A program made the position numbers and the translations under genes. From Aquilaria yunnanensis (Eukaryota > Streptophyta > Magnoliopsida > Malvales > Thymelaeaceae), in the NCBI GenBank assembly GCA_039654915.1, contig CM077594.1, positions 45,771,001 to 45,835,000 of the forward strand: a stretch of 64,000 nt of DNA, read 5' to 3'. Numbering within the stretch: position 1 is the first letter of the stretch; every line of letters starts with the position of its first letter. The notes under the pieces are model-generated. The model was not told the origin of the DNA. It did not search any database and worked only from the letters and a program-made list of their open reading frames with translations. Of the stretch, positions 1 through 11,862 are shown piece after piece.

Positions 1-870
1 AAGCTCTTGAAGATTCGGCCATGGAGGAACTTATTGTTCTTGAGCTTCACACATGAGCTCATGAACATGCATGGCATTTCTAAGCCATGAGGAGCAAGAA
101 AAACAAGGAAAACATCAAGGAAGAACAAGCTCAAGATTCGGCCATAAACAAGGTTGTAAGTGAATCATGTTTTCATTGTTAATTTCTTGTGTTTTGAGCT
201 AGATATTACTTTTTAATGCTTTGTATTTGCTGGATTTTTGCAAGGAAAAACTCTTGAAGATTCGGGCATGGAGGAATCATAGTGCTCTTGGACTCAACTT
301 GAGAGTTCAAGGCATGCATGGCACTTTTAAGCCATCAAAAGCAAGGAAATGGAGGAGAACTCCAAGAAAAGCAAGGATGAAGTTTCGGCCATGAATGTCC
401 ATGGAATTTTGAGGCTTGAAACCAAGTGTTCTTGGTGCCTTGAGGCTTGTATAGCCTTTCCAAGCAAAGAAACAAACAAAAGATGCAAAGAAAAGCAAGG
501 AGTATATTCGGCCAAATGGGTATTTTTGGCATGCAAGCTTGAAACCAAGTGTTCTTGGTAGTGAAGATGTTCTTGTGAGTGTGCATGTTGATGGCCAAAA
601 GTTGGATGCAAAAAGAGAAGATTTATGAGCAAAAAAATCAAGCTTGAAAGATTCGGCCATATGTTGATTTTAATATCTTGGCATGTTAGCCATGTGTAGA
701 AGTTTTATGAGCAAAAAATCAAGCTTGAAAGATTCGGCCATATGTTGATTTTAATCTCTTGGCATGTTAGCCATGTGGAGCCAAGTGTTCTTGGCATATT
801 TTTAAGTCCTAGATGACTTGTACAAGCAAAAATCACAAAGAAGAAATGAAGCATGCATTCGGCCATGGTG
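1..870 (+). repeat. Degenerate array of about 120-bp units with TTCGGCCAT in LTR A
   Basis: The motif TTCGGCCAT, or a one-base variant, recurs roughly every 70-150 bp (for example near 14, 133, 385, 509, 651, 731 and 857). It sits in repeated context: runs of AAGCAAGG, the phrase ACCAAGTGTTCTTGG and CTTGAGCT-type words. Two 78-bp units, at about 628-705 and 706-785, are near-exact direct repeats. The same array lies at 7318-8570 in the other LTR, where two further units precede it. It looks like expanded tandem repetition inside the LTR. Confidence 0.75.
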
Positions 871-1159
871 CCAATTTTTGGCGGATGTGTGTTAACCAAG
901 TAATTTGGTGGCAAAAGTGTTCACAAGGAAAATTTGGGACTAAAGTGGCAAAGAAGAATTCAAGGACAATTCTGTCAACAATTGTTCTTGAGGTACTTGA
1001 GTGGAAAACCCAAAGTTTTGAGTAATATTGGCCAAATGGACCATAATGGCATTATTGGCAAGTGGGCTACTTTGACTCAACACTTGGGCTAAATCCTGAA
1101 AAGGTTAATATAGGCCCAAGTCCTAAAGATGTATATTGGGCCTAAAGGCTGAATTGGGC

Positions 1160-1520
1160 TAAATCTTGAAAAGGTTAATATAGGCCCAAGTCCAGAAGAG
1201 AATTAAAAGGCCAAGTGGGCCTGAGAAGATAAAAGGCCAAGTGGGCCTGAGGAATTAAAAGGCCAAGTGGGCCTGAGTTAATAAAAAGCCAGTTGGGCCT
1301 GAGTTCCAGAACAGGCCAAGTGGGCCTGGGTTCCAGAGAAGGCCAAGTGGGCCTGAGTTCCTGGAAAGCCCAAGTTGGGCTAAAATTCCAGAAAAGGCCA
1401 ATTGGGCCTAAACTTCCAGAAAAGGCCAATTGGGCCTACAACTTCAGAAAAGGCTAAGTTGGGCCTCAATTCACAGCAAGGCGAAAATGGGCTACAATTC
1501 ACTACATGGGCTACATAGGC
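1160..1520 (+). repeat. GGCC-rich about 30-bp tandem array in LTR A
   Basis: At least ten degenerate units of about 25-35 bp carry AGGCCAAGTGGGCCTGAG or close variants such as GGCCAATTGGGCC. Each unit is a short inverted repeat in itself (GGCC...GGGCC). The array is duplicated at 8864-9224 in the 3' LTR. GGGCC and GGCCCA words resemble plant site-II/TCP promoter elements, but that role is only a guess. Confidence 0.8.
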
Positions 1521-1990
1521 AAACTTGGGCTAAATTGGCAGCAATGGCTACATTGGCCATCTTGGCTATAATGCCAACATTGGCTACAATTGGAATTGGA
1601 CTTTAACCAAGAAGGGTAATTATGGGGCCTTTCCTCTTTAAGTAAGGTTGAGTAAGTTAAACCAAGAGTCCTTGGTAAATTATGGTTCTCATGGTTCATG
1701 AAAAGTAAGAAATTAACTTGCTAGTGTATTGGGCTTTATAGGTCCATTAAGGCAAGGGCAAAGTTACAACAACAAACAAAGCAAAGCAAGGCAAAGACAA
1801 TGAGCAAAAAGGTTATACAAATGGTGGTAAGAATCCCAATACTCACTCTCCATGGTATATTTTCCATGTCCTTTCAGTGTGAGTATTAGTGCCCCTATGT
1901 GATGGTCAAAGCACCAAGTGACCATAGGTGTGCATGTCAGGGCTATGTGGTTGTTACTTTTGTGAGGTCTCATGTACTTTCTTAGTTTAA

Positions 1991-2100
1991 TAATTGGGCA
2001 CATAAGTGCGTATTGGACGAGGATCGTTGCTTCGGCAACTATGGATAATTGGGCACATAAGTGCGTACTGGGCGAGGTGGTGTTGCTTCGGCAACGATGG
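1991..2100 (+). repeat. Tandem pair of UUCG-tetraloop hairpin modules in LTR A
   Basis: A roughly 55-bp unit is repeated twice. Each unit has GCAC-ATAA-GTGC (1998-2009 and 2053-2064) followed by GTTGC-TTCG-GCAAC (2026-2039 and 2082-2095). The second is a perfect 5-bp stem closed by C(UUCG)G, one of the most stable RNA tetraloops. The 3' LTR carries the same pair. Confidence 0.8.
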
Positions 2101-3490
2101 TATACTCATGAGTAGAATAGCAAGCATTTGGGTCTTGGTATCGAGTTTGGCCAACTCGGTCCCAAGATAATGAGCTCAGATAAGATAAGAAAAATGGTCG
2201 ACCGGAAATGGTTATGCAAATGCGAATGCTTGCGATGCCCACAGGTTACGAGGAACAGTGGTGTGTGCGTTGAGTTGTGTGCTTCTCTGAAATTGTTTGT
2301 GCATGCTGACCCTGATTATTATTATTATTATTTCTATCATGCCATACTGTGTGTTTTCTTGTTTTAGTGTTTTCCTTTGCAGGAATATGGAAAATGCCAT
2401 TACGTTCTTGGCACACTTTGGCTTTAAAAGCCGGATATGACTATGAAAGTCATGAGATACCTACCTCACGCCGGGATTCTTATTGAGTTTTATAACTCAC
2501 CCGCCCTGCTAAACATTTTTCAGGAAATGGATGGCTTGATAGACCAAGCGGGGAGTACCAGAGTACTCGTTACGATACACTAAAAGGTTGGGTATGTGTA
2601 TAGTGATGCTCAGTAAAATCATATGCTCAAAGTGACTTGTGTGGTATAGATTGCTTGTGGAACAAGCTAATGTTGTGGACTTACCTGTGCAGGATATGGA
2701 GTCTAGAAGTTGTGGGAACAAGGTCTATAAGGTGGATTGTGTTCCATGTCTATTTGAGTTACAGATTAAGTAGACATGAAAACTTGGTCTGTAAAAGTTG
2801 AACCCAGATAAACTTAGACATAAAGCATTCCTTGGTATGTTTTCCAAGTAGGTGATGCTCGTTTGCTGTGCTATGGATAGGCATAGTTCTGGTTGACTTA
2901 TGATGATGAACTTTGCCTTGGATGGATGACTATGATGAATAATGCCATGATGGATATTCATGTTATGTGTACTAGACTTGGCTGATGCTCATGGACATGC
3001 AAATATGTTTTCAAACTTGAAAAAGAGATGGGCTTCTTTGTTGCCATGCATTGGACTAGTACACTTGATGGGCACACATTCTATGCACTTACTGGACTAA
3101 GTGATTGTTTTGCTTGAATTGCAAGATTGATTGGCTGAATATGTGTACCTAAGGAAGGATCTCCAGTGAACCTAAATTTGTATGGAGTTGGTCGCTGATT
3201 TGATAAGATGGCATCTAAGGGCATTATGTGCATGAAAATCTGTTAAGTTGAGAAAGCTCATAATTGGAACACTAAAATTCCGCATAGGTGCTAGCTTAAC
3301 CTTAAAGAGCACCCTGAAACATATTGAAGGTAAATAATCAATCAAGCTAGAACCAGATTAGATCCTGGACTCTCACGCCGTAGGTGCTCGTAGTATTAAA
3401 TAAAGCCCCCCTCAAATGTGAATAACTTCCGCTGCAAGCTTTGATAATTGGGCCCAGATGGGCCAGGGGCAGTACGGGGCGTGACAGAAG

Positions 3491-3502
3491 TGGTATCAGA
3501 GC
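3491..3502 (+). promoter_or_regulatory. Primer-binding site of element A (tRNA-iMet type)
   Basis: TGGTATCAGAGC lies four bases after the LTR terminus. It is complementary to the 3' end of plant initiator tRNA-Met and would prime minus-strand synthesis. Confidence 0.93.
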
Positions 3503-5270
3503 ATGTTTATTGTGTGACAGCATGTTTTGTTTGGAAGGACCAGTGTTCTGGTCATTGACTGCTATAGTATAGACTTGTTCCCACATAGGTTAAGTCCACT
3601 AGGTTGAGTCACTTATGAATTATTGAGCATATATGTGTATTGTGCTTTGCTTTGTTGTTGTGAACAGGATGAGAACCAGGTAATGAGGAGGCCCATAATG
3701 AAAATGAAACTTCCTCTGATAGGAAGGGGTGTCCTGGCTTTGTGCCAGAGGTCCAAGTCAGAGCTGTTGAGCCATTTAGCCAAGTATTACTGGGTCTTAA
3801 TACCCAGGGGAAGAACTGAGCCCTTAATTTCTGGGTCTTGATACCCAGTGGGAAAGCTGAGCCATGAGGCCAAGTATTAATGGGTCTTGATACCCGGAGG
3901 CAAAATTGGAAGCAATGTAGGAGTACATGCCAACCATCGAGCATTCAGACCATGACGAGAAGTCAGGTATAAATCCCAGAACTGCTGGGCAGTGAAGAGA
4001 GTCAGAAATGAAAAGAAGACTAAAAAGAAGAGAATATGTGCTACAAGACTAAGCCAATAGCAATTGATGATGATGAAAGAAGAAAGTTCAGAGACAGAGG
4101 CCAATGAGCCTAGTTTGGCCCAAAAGCCAAACGCCAGGCTACAAGTAGCTGGATCCAGGAGAGATTCAATAATCAAATATGCTCCAGCAGAGATTCAGTA
4201 ATCAGATATGCTCCACAGTATGAGAAGCAGGAGCAGCTGTAAATAAAAGGAACTTTGAGATGCCTGAAATCAGAGCTGAGATAGATTCTCAGAAGCAGTA
4301 GAGCCAAGGGCTGCTATGCTATGATGCAGAATATCCTGGCATTGGAGCAGGTGTTCAAGGATCAAACCAGGAATACACCTGGTAGTAGAGATGAGCCCGA
4401 AAGGGAAAGCACAGAAAGAATGAACTTAAGGAGGGCCAGATGGAGTGGATTCCTGGCACTAAAACCTCCTATCTTTTGATGTGGTCGTGATCCAGAGACA
4501 GAAGCAGATTGAGCTTACCTATTTGAGCTGAGGTAGCTCTCAACATTAGAGCTTGAGTAGAGATTCAGTGGTTTTAGGTAAAGAATACCTAGACCTAAGA
4601 AGTTACTTCAAAGACCATGGCCCTGGAGCAACAATTCCAGAAACAAGCCATAATGGATCTGGAAAGAGTAGCAAGATGTAAAAGCCAGCTAAGCAGAGAA
4701 AGCAAAAGCTTGGCATATGAGCTAAGAAAAAGTAAGAAAAGGAAGAAGAAAAGTATCAAAAAAAAAAAAAAAAAAAATGGATGGTCAAAGCTTGGCACAC
4801 TAGCCAAGAAAAGCAAAACAACAGAGAAGGTAGCTGTCTTCTTGAGCTCGCTACAACCTTCCCTGAGAGACTCAAGGAAGATTCCATGGCAATAAGCCAT
4901 GCTACAGATTCGTGGAGAGTTGTATTGAGTACTGTACCCAAAGTGTTGAATCATTGGGTAAGGCAGTGACTTGCCAAGAAAGAAAGATAAAGACCCCAAG
5001 AGGTTAATGATAGAGGGCAATTGCCATAAAGGGCAAGACATGCCCCATCTTCATTGAAGAGACTGGAATTTTCATAAAAAGGCTAGCTATGCCCCCACCA
5101 GGCATACTGAGAGATACCTGGAGCAGGGAAAGGCAAATTGAGGATACTGGACGAGTATTCCAGATTGAGACATCAAGAAAGGCACAAGAGGACCATGAAG
5201 GCAAAGAGCTGAAGATACTGATGAAGAAATGGACCAGGTCAGGATTGAGTTAGAAGAACCCTGACAGGTG
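3503..5270 (+). pseudogene. Degenerate leader and gag region of element A
   Basis: No open gag frame survives. A splice-acceptor-like AACAG precedes an ATG at 3669, and the frame closes almost at once. Phrases around 4080-4150 (GCCAAACGCCAGG, then a GTACCTGGACC-like stretch) recur at 5490-5640 and are also present at the start of gag in element J (63860-63910). The region is therefore gag-derived and internally duplicated. A 20-base A run near 4759 is a simple repeat. I see no zinc knuckle. Confidence 0.55.
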
Positions 5271-6560
5271 ACATTTTATTTGGCAGTTATGAATTATCAG
5301 TTTTAAATTGATACTAGTGCATTATTGTGTATGGAAACTGCCAAGTTAGTCAGAGGAATGAAATGATGAATGACAGAAGTATGCACTGAAGTGCGCCTGG
5401 TTAGAAATACCAGAAATGAATTGATGACAGATAATATTGCTGCCACCCCAGAAATGGTAATGGTAGGAATGAACCAGAGAGGCGGGTAGCTCAAAGTGAG
5501 CATGGTTTGGCTAGAGAGCCAAATGCCAGGTCAGTGATACCTGATGAAACTGCCCAAAGGCAGGTAGCTCAGAATGAGCGTAGTTTGGCTAATGAGCCAA
5601 ATGACAGACTACAAGTACCAGGACCAAGCAGGGGAAGACAGGAAGGAATGACATTGATGATGGAAATTTTCCTGGGTTAGTCCCAGAGGATCATTTAAGG
5701 GTGCTGAAGCACAAAACCTATGTTCATGAAGAAGGTGATTGCCAAGGATGAAAAGAAGCTGAAGTTAAGTAAGTATCGAGGGCAATTTAATACAAAGGAG
5801 GACAAAGACTAAGTCAGAACCCATTAAAATAAAGCTTGAGAACTCATTAACCAGGAACATCTACCTGGAAAGCATCTATACTTTTGTAAAGGAGGAAGGT
5901 AAACCTCGAACCTGGATATTTCCAGCAGAGAATCGAGGAGGACAATGTCTTAAAGATAGTCTGCAGGACTAGGAGTGGTTCCTTTGAGTACATGGTGATG
6001 CCATTTGGGCTTACTAATGATGACATATTGGTGTGCTAAAAGGATGAAAAAGCCCATAAGGAGCACCCAAGAGTGGTGCCCAGCCTGAAAAGGAATAGCG
6101 GTTGTATGGCAAGCTAAGTGCCAAATCTGGGCTAAGGAAAATTGAAATCCTCGGACAGTTGATCAATGAGCATAGTTAAGCTATTGATCTCGAGCAGATG
6201 AAGATATCTTGGAATGGAAGCAACCTCAGTGTGAGGGACTTGTGAAGAAATTGACTGCAGCCCATTGCTGGTTTTTCCAGACCCTGAGAGGTGTCAGATA
6301 TTCACTAATGGGATGGGCTGAGTTGTGAAAAAAGGAAACAAGCTATGACTTGTGGATCAAGGCAACTAAGACCCTATGAGGAGAGTTATCCAGTATAATC
6401 TGGAGTTGACAGAGAGAGTTGAAACAAAAAGGGGAGATGAGTACTTATATGGCCAGTGGAGGAGGCTGCTTGACAGAAAGGTATGCCACCAGTGTTCTGG
6501 TATTAAACAGGCTACCTGAGCAGGATGATTTTGGACTCCTAGGAAATTTGGAGGGCCAAA
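5271..6560 (+). pseudogene. Fragmented protease, RT and RNase H of element A
   Basis: Three remnants in different frames can be read. Near 5294-5350 is a protease-like IDTSAL. At 5975-6030 is an RT piece reading [12 protein letters not shown], which runs directly into DDILV; the roughly 30 codons that normally separate these motifs are missing. At 6105-6240 is a degraded RT thumb. At about 6350-6400 is the RNase H phrase RQLRPYEE. No integrase motif follows. The end, 6540-6570, resembles the last codons of chromovirus B's pol. This is Tekay-type pol reduced to scraps and cannot supply enzymes. Confidence 0.72.
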
Positions 6561-6567
6561 TTTATTA

Positions 6568-6580
6568 AGAGGGGGAGTAT
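6568..6580 (+). promoter_or_regulatory. Polypurine tract of element A
   Basis: The tract AGAGGGGGAGTAT directly precedes the 3' LTR start TGTCATACC. It is the expected primer for plus-strand synthesis. Confidence 0.85.
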
Positions 6581-8863
6581 TGTCATACCCGGAAAGGACT
6601 AAATGACTAAGTCCCGGGTTAAGTGGAGTAAAGACAAAAAAAGTTTCCAAATTTGGAAACTTGGCAATTAAATTGTGGAGACCTTGGAATTCTTTAAGGA
6701 ATGGGCATTAATGAGTGTTGGACACTCCAAGGATTATGCTTGGCTTAGGCCAAGAGTTGTGATGATGATATTGGTGGAAATTGAAATTGAGGGACTCAAT
6801 TGCACAAAGAAAAGTTGGGTGGGAGGACTCAATTGCAAAGTTGGAGAAAGATGGAGGACCAAGTAAGTAATTTGGCCTACTACACATTCCACTCATCATT
6901 TATTTTATTCCTCCACTATTCTTGTCTCCCACTTCCCATTAAACTATTATTGTTTGGCCACCCATGTCTCCCACTCACATATTAATTATTATTTGTCCAT
7001 CACATGCTTGTCTCCCACTTATGCTCCACTATCATTGTTTATTTGCTCCACTCATATTTGTTTATTACCCATTAAACTAATCCTCCACTACAAATTCCAC
7101 TAAGATAATTTATTCCCCCATTATCCTTTGTCTATTATTGTTTAATGGCTCCAAGATACCCCATTAAACTATTCCCCCCACTCACATTTGTCTAATGAAT
7201 TGTTTAATTGCCATTTGACCATTCTCCCACCACTTGGAAATTAAATGGCCGGCCATTGCTTCCAAATATGCATTTCACATGCATTTGGCTTGCATTTCTT
7301 CTAATTGGAAGCACTAAATTCGGCCATGCTCTTGTTTTACCATTCAAACACTTAATTCTCTCTCTCTCTAGCACCAAGTGCTCCCATTTGCTCTCCCTTC
7401 TCTCTAAAACCAGCCATGGTGTTCTTCCAAGTTCATCATCTTCTTCCTCCCTCAACAAATTCGGCCATGACCAAAATCCAAGCTTCTCCCACATGCAAAC
7501 ACATTTTCATGAAGCTTTCAACCTCCTAAACACATCTAGACCAAAATCGAAGAGAGATGTCAAGAAAAACCCATGGAAAAATGCTTGTGAACATTCGGCC
7601 ATGATGAGAAAATAGTGTTCTTGAGCTCATCTCAAGAGCTCATGAGCATGCTTGGCATTTTTAAGCCATGAGAAGCAAGGAAGTGAAGAAGAACATCAAG
7701 AAACAAGCTCTTGAAGATTCGGCCATGGAGGAACTTATTGTTCTTGAGCTTCACACATGAGCTCATGAACATGCATGGCATTTCTAAGCCATGAGGAGCA
7801 AGAAAAACAAGGAAAACATCAAGGAAGAACAAGCTCAAGATTCGGCCATAAACAAGGTTGTAAGTGAATCATGTTTTCATTGTTAATTTCTTGTGTTTTG
7901 AGCTAGATATTACTTTTTAATGCTTTGTATTTGCTGGATTTTTGCAAGGAAAAACTCTTGAAGATTCGGGCATGGAGGAATCATAGTGCTCTTGGACTCA
8001 ACTTGAGAGTTCAAGGCATGCATGGCACTTTTAAGCCATCAAAAGCAAGGAAATGGAGGAGAACTCCAAGAAAAGCAAGGATGAAGTTTCGGCCATGAAT
8101 GTCCATGGAATTTTGAGGCTTGAAACCAAGTGTTCTTGGTGCCTTGAGGCTTGTATAGCCTTTCCAAGCAAAGAAACAAACAAAAGATGCAAAGAAAAGC
8201 AAGGAGTATATTCGGCCAAATGGGTATTTTTGGCATGCAAGCTTGAAACCAAGTGTTCTTGGTAGTGAAGATGTTCTTGTGAGTGTGCATGTTGATGGCC
8301 AAAAGTTGGATGCAAAAAGAGAAGATTTATGAGCAAAAAAATCAAGCTTGAAAGATTCGGCCATATGTTGATTTTAATATCTTGGCATGTTAGCCATGTG
8401 TAGAAGTTTTATGAGCAAAAAATCAAGCTTGAAAGATTCGGCCATATGTTGATTTTAATCTCTTGGCATGTTAGCCATGTGGAGCCAAGTGTTCTTGGCA
8501 TATTTTTAAGTCCTAGATGACTTGTACAAGCAAAAATCACAAAGAAGAAATGAAGCATGCATTCGGCCATGGTGCCAATTTTTGGCGGATGTGTGTTAAC
8601 CAAGTAATTTGGTGGCAAAAGTGTTCACAAGGAAAATTTGGGACTAAAGTGGCAAAGAAGAATTCAAGGACAATTCTGTCAACAATTGTTCTTGAGGTAC
8701 TTGAGTGGAAAACCCAAAGTTTTGAGTAATATTGGCCAAATGGACCATAATGGCATTATTGGCAAGTGGGCTACTTTGACTCAACACTTGGGCTAAATCC
8801 TGAAAAGGTTAATATAGGCCCAAGTCCTAAAGATGTATATTGGGCCTAAAGGCTGAATTGGGC

Positions 8864-9224
8864 TAAATCTTGAAAAGGTTAATATAGGCCCAAGTCCAGA
8901 AGAGAATTAAAAGGCCAAGTGGGCCTGAGAAGATAAAAGGCCAAGTGGGCCTGAGGAATTAAAAGGCCAAGTGGGCCTGAGTTAATAAAAAGCCAGTTGG
9001 GCCTGAGTTCCAGAACAGGCCAAGTGGGCCTGGGTTCCAGAGAAGGCCAAGTGGGCCTGAGTTCCTGGAAAGCCCAAGTTGGGCTAAAATTCCAGAAAAG
9101 GCCAATTGGGCCTAAACTTCCAGAAAAGGCCAATTGGGCCTACAACTTCAGAAAAGGCTAAGTTGGGCCTCAATTCACAGCAAGGCGAAAATGGGCTACA
9201 ATTCACTACATGGGCTACATAGGC
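8864..9224 (+). repeat. GGCC-rich tandem array, second LTR copy
   Basis: Exact counterpart of the array at 1160-1520, shifted by 7,704 bp. I see no unit gained or lost between copies, which fits very recent insertion. Confidence 0.8.
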
Positions 9225-9694
9225 AAACTTGGGCTAAATTGGCAGCAATGGCTACATTGGCCATCTTGGCTATAATGCCAACATTGGCTACAATTGGAAT
9301 TGGACTTTAACCAAGAAGGGTAATTATGGGGCCTTTCCTCTTTAAGTAAGGTTGAGTAAGTTAAACCAAGAGTCCTTGGTAAATTATGGTTCTCATGGTT
9401 CATGAAAAGTAAGAAATTAACTTGCTAGTGTATTGGGCTTTATAGGTCCATTAAGGCAAGGGCAAAGTTACAACAACAAACAAAGCAAAGCAAGGCAAAG
9501 ACAATGAGCAAAAAGGTTATACAAATGGTGGTAAGAATCCCAATACTCACTCTCCATGGTATATTTTCCATGTCCTTTCAGTGTGAGTATTAGTGCCCCT
9601 ATGTGATGGTCAAAGCACCAAGTGACCATAGGTGTGCATGTCAGGGCTATGTGGTTGTTACTTTTGTGAGGTCTCATGTACTTTCTTAGTTTAA

Positions 9695-9804
9695 TAATTG
9701 GGCACATAAGTGCGTATTGGACGAGGATCGTTGCTTCGGCAACTATGGATAATTGGGCACATAAGTGCGTACTGGGCGAGGTGGTGTTGCTTCGGCAACG
9801 ATGG
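9695..9804 (+). repeat. UUCG-tetraloop hairpin modules, second LTR copy
   Basis: Counterpart of 1991-2100. GTTGC-TTCG-GCAAC stems lie at 9730-9743 and 9786-9799, each preceded by GCAC-ATAA-GTGC. Confidence 0.8.
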
Positions 9805-11190
9805 TATACTCATGAGTAGAATAGCAAGCATTTGGGTCTTGGTATCGAGTTTGGCCAACTCGGTCCCAAGATAATGAGCTCAGATAAGATAAGAAAAATG
9901 GTCGACCGGAAATGGTTATGCAAATGCGAATGCTTGCGATGCCCACAGGTTACGAGGAACAGTGGTGTGTGCGTTGAGTTGTGTGCTTCTCTGAAATTGT
10001 TTGTGCATGCTGACCCTGATTATTATTATTATTATTTCTATCATGCCATACTGTGTGTTTTCTTGTTTTAGTGTTTTCCTTTGCAGGAATATGGAAAATG
10101 CCATTACGTTCTTGGCACACTTTGGCTTTAAAAGCCGGATATGACTATGAAAGTCATGAGATACCTACCTCACGCCGGGATTCTTATTGAGTTTTATAAC
10201 TCACCCGCCCTGCTAAACATTTTTCAGGAAATGGATGGCTTGATAGACCAAGCGGGGAGTACCAGAGTACTCGTTACGATACACTAAAAGGTTGGGTATG
10301 TGTATAGTGATGCTCAGTAAAATCATATGCTCAAAGTGACTTGTGTGGTATAGATTGCTTGTGGAACAAGCTAATGTTGTGGACTTACCTGTGCAGGATA
10401 TGGAGTCTAGAAGTTGTGGGAACAAGGTCTATAAGGTGGATTGTGTTCCATGTCTATTTGAGTTACAGATTAAGTAGACATGAAAACTTGGTCTGTAAAA
10501 GTTGAACCCAGATAAACTTAGACATAAAGCATTCCTTGGTATGTTTTCCAAGTAGGTGATGCTCGTTTGCTGTGCTATGGATAGGCATAGTTCTGGTTGA
10601 CTTATGATGATGAACTTTGCCTTGGATGGATGACTATGATGAATAATGCCATGATGGATATTCATGTTATGTGTACTAGACTTGGCTGATGCTCATGGAC
10701 ATGCAAATATGTTTTCAAACTTGAAAAAGAGATGGGCTTCTTTGTTGCCATGCATTGGACTAGTACACTTGATGGGCACACATTCTATGCACTTACTGGA
10801 CTAAGTGATTGTTTTGCTTGAATTGCAAGATTGATTGGCTGAATATGTGTACCTAAGGAAGGATCTCCAGTGAACCTAAATTTGTATGGAGTTGGTCGCT
10901 GATTTGATAAGATGGCATCTAAGGGCATTATGTGCATGAAAATCTGTTAAGTTGAGAAAGCTCATAATTGGAACACTAAAATTCCGCATAGGTGCTAGCT
11001 TAACCTTAAAGAGCACCCTGAAACATATTGAAGGTAAATAATCAATCAAGCTAGAACCAGATTAGATCCTGGACTCTCACGCCGTAGGTGCTCGTAGTAT
11101 TAAATAAAGCCCCCCTCAAATGTGAATAACTTCCGCTGCAAGCTTTGATAATTGGGCCCAGATGGGCCAGGGGCAGTACGGGGCGTGACA

Positions 11191-11862
11191 GAGGAAGTAT
11201 GGCTGTGTTCTAGGGCTGGGGGAGGACGAAAATGAGAGAGGGATAAGTGATTTGGCCACTTAAAATGAGCTTAAGGGCACCAAAACACACTTAAACAAGC
11301 TTAACCTTGCTTTATGTCATTTTCCTTTTCACTAATTATGGTTTCTTTGTCTTAAAATCATTAGTACACATGTGCCCAACATTTTTTCCTAATTTTCAAG
11401 TCTTGGCTGCCTTTCCATAGTGGGATAACCCCAGAATTCCACCTTTAGACTTAAGTCAAAAGCTTGAACACCTTAAGGTTTACACTAGGACATTTAGATC
11501 CTTACTGCCTTTAGTGTTTCTTTTGTCCAAACTTGTCTTCCATGAGTAATTTGGTCCTCCAATAGCACTTTCATACCATTTATATCCTTCCCATAACTCT
11601 CGAAGTCTCTTTCTTGAGAGTTTTGCAATTGAGTACCCGAATTTCCAAAACCTTACAAAAAAGTCCATAGGTTGCTTCACAAATAAGCAATCCTTAAGGA
11701 TTTTCTTGGGGGCCAAGTTACCAACTTGGAACACTTTTAAGGAGGTGTTGATCATGTCTTTTACCCCCCACACTTCAATCACTATGGTGAGAATTACACA
11801 ATATAATGGTTTTTAGCCAATATGACACACTTGTAATTCTCCCATTTTGTGAGGTGGTAACA
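11191..11862 (-). repeat. LTR fragment K1, Tekay type, minus strand
   Basis: Read on the minus strand it starts TGTTACCACCTCACAAAATG at 11862, as does the 3' LTR of chromovirus B at 20639. The plus-strand text from 11191 (GAGGAAGTATGGCTGTG onward) matches 13661-14340 with scattered differences. It is the 5' part of an inverted Tekay-type LTR whose remainder was displaced by insertion of element A. Confidence 0.78.

Larger units (their letters stand above)
1..3486 (+). repeat. 5' LTR of element A (last three quarters)
   Basis: This is the visible part of the 5' LTR, corresponding to LTR positions 1125-4610. It ends in TGACA immediately before the spacer and PBS. It contains an array of TTCGGCCAT-bearing units, a GGCC-rich array, paired stable hairpins and a short (ATT)n run near 2318. 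The short open frames in it are identical in the two LTR copies and match no known protein, so I treat them as non-coding. Confidence 0.92.
1..11190 (+). mobile_element. Element A: non-autonomous Tekay-related LTR retrotransposon, 5' end outside window
   Basis: Sequence 1-3486 recurs at 7705-11190 (offset 7704). The right copy starts at 6581 with TGTCA after a purine tract and ends at 11190 with TGACA, giving a 4,610-bp LTR. The left LTR therefore begins about 1,124 bp before the window. The PBS is at 3491-3502 and the interior is only 3,094 bp, so the whole element is about 12.3 kb. The interior has wrecked PR, RT and RNase H remnants and no integrase. Its last 40 bases before the 3' LTR resemble those of chromovirus B, which places it in the Tekay group. 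I found no mismatch between the LTRs in the stretches I compared, so the insertion is recent and was probably mobilised in trans. The right flank GAGGA is the expected target duplication, but its partner lies outside the window. Confidence 0.9.
6581..11190 (+). repeat. 3' LTR of element A (complete, 4,610 bp)
   Basis: Begins TGTCATACCC and ends GGCGTGACA, so the termini form the inverted repeat TGTCA/TGACA. The first 1.1 kb, not visible in the other copy, holds CT-rich AT-biased sequence (6890-7200) and a CT microsatellite near 7351. It carries second copies of the repeat array, GGCC array and hairpin modules. It is followed by GAGGAAGTATGG, which matches the inverted LTR block K at about 13661. 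Confidence 0.93.

Noticed and set aside
307..660. Open frame of about 117 codons in LTR A on the minus strand, and its copy at 8011-8364
   Set aside because: It lies in a repeat array, overlaps several equal-sized frames in other phases and resembles no protein. The second copy adds nothing because the LTRs are identical.
4755..4780. A run of about 20 A bases as a poly(A) tail of a SINE or processed gene copy
   Set aside because: No target duplication or recognisable body is adjacent, and it lies inside the decayed interior of element A.
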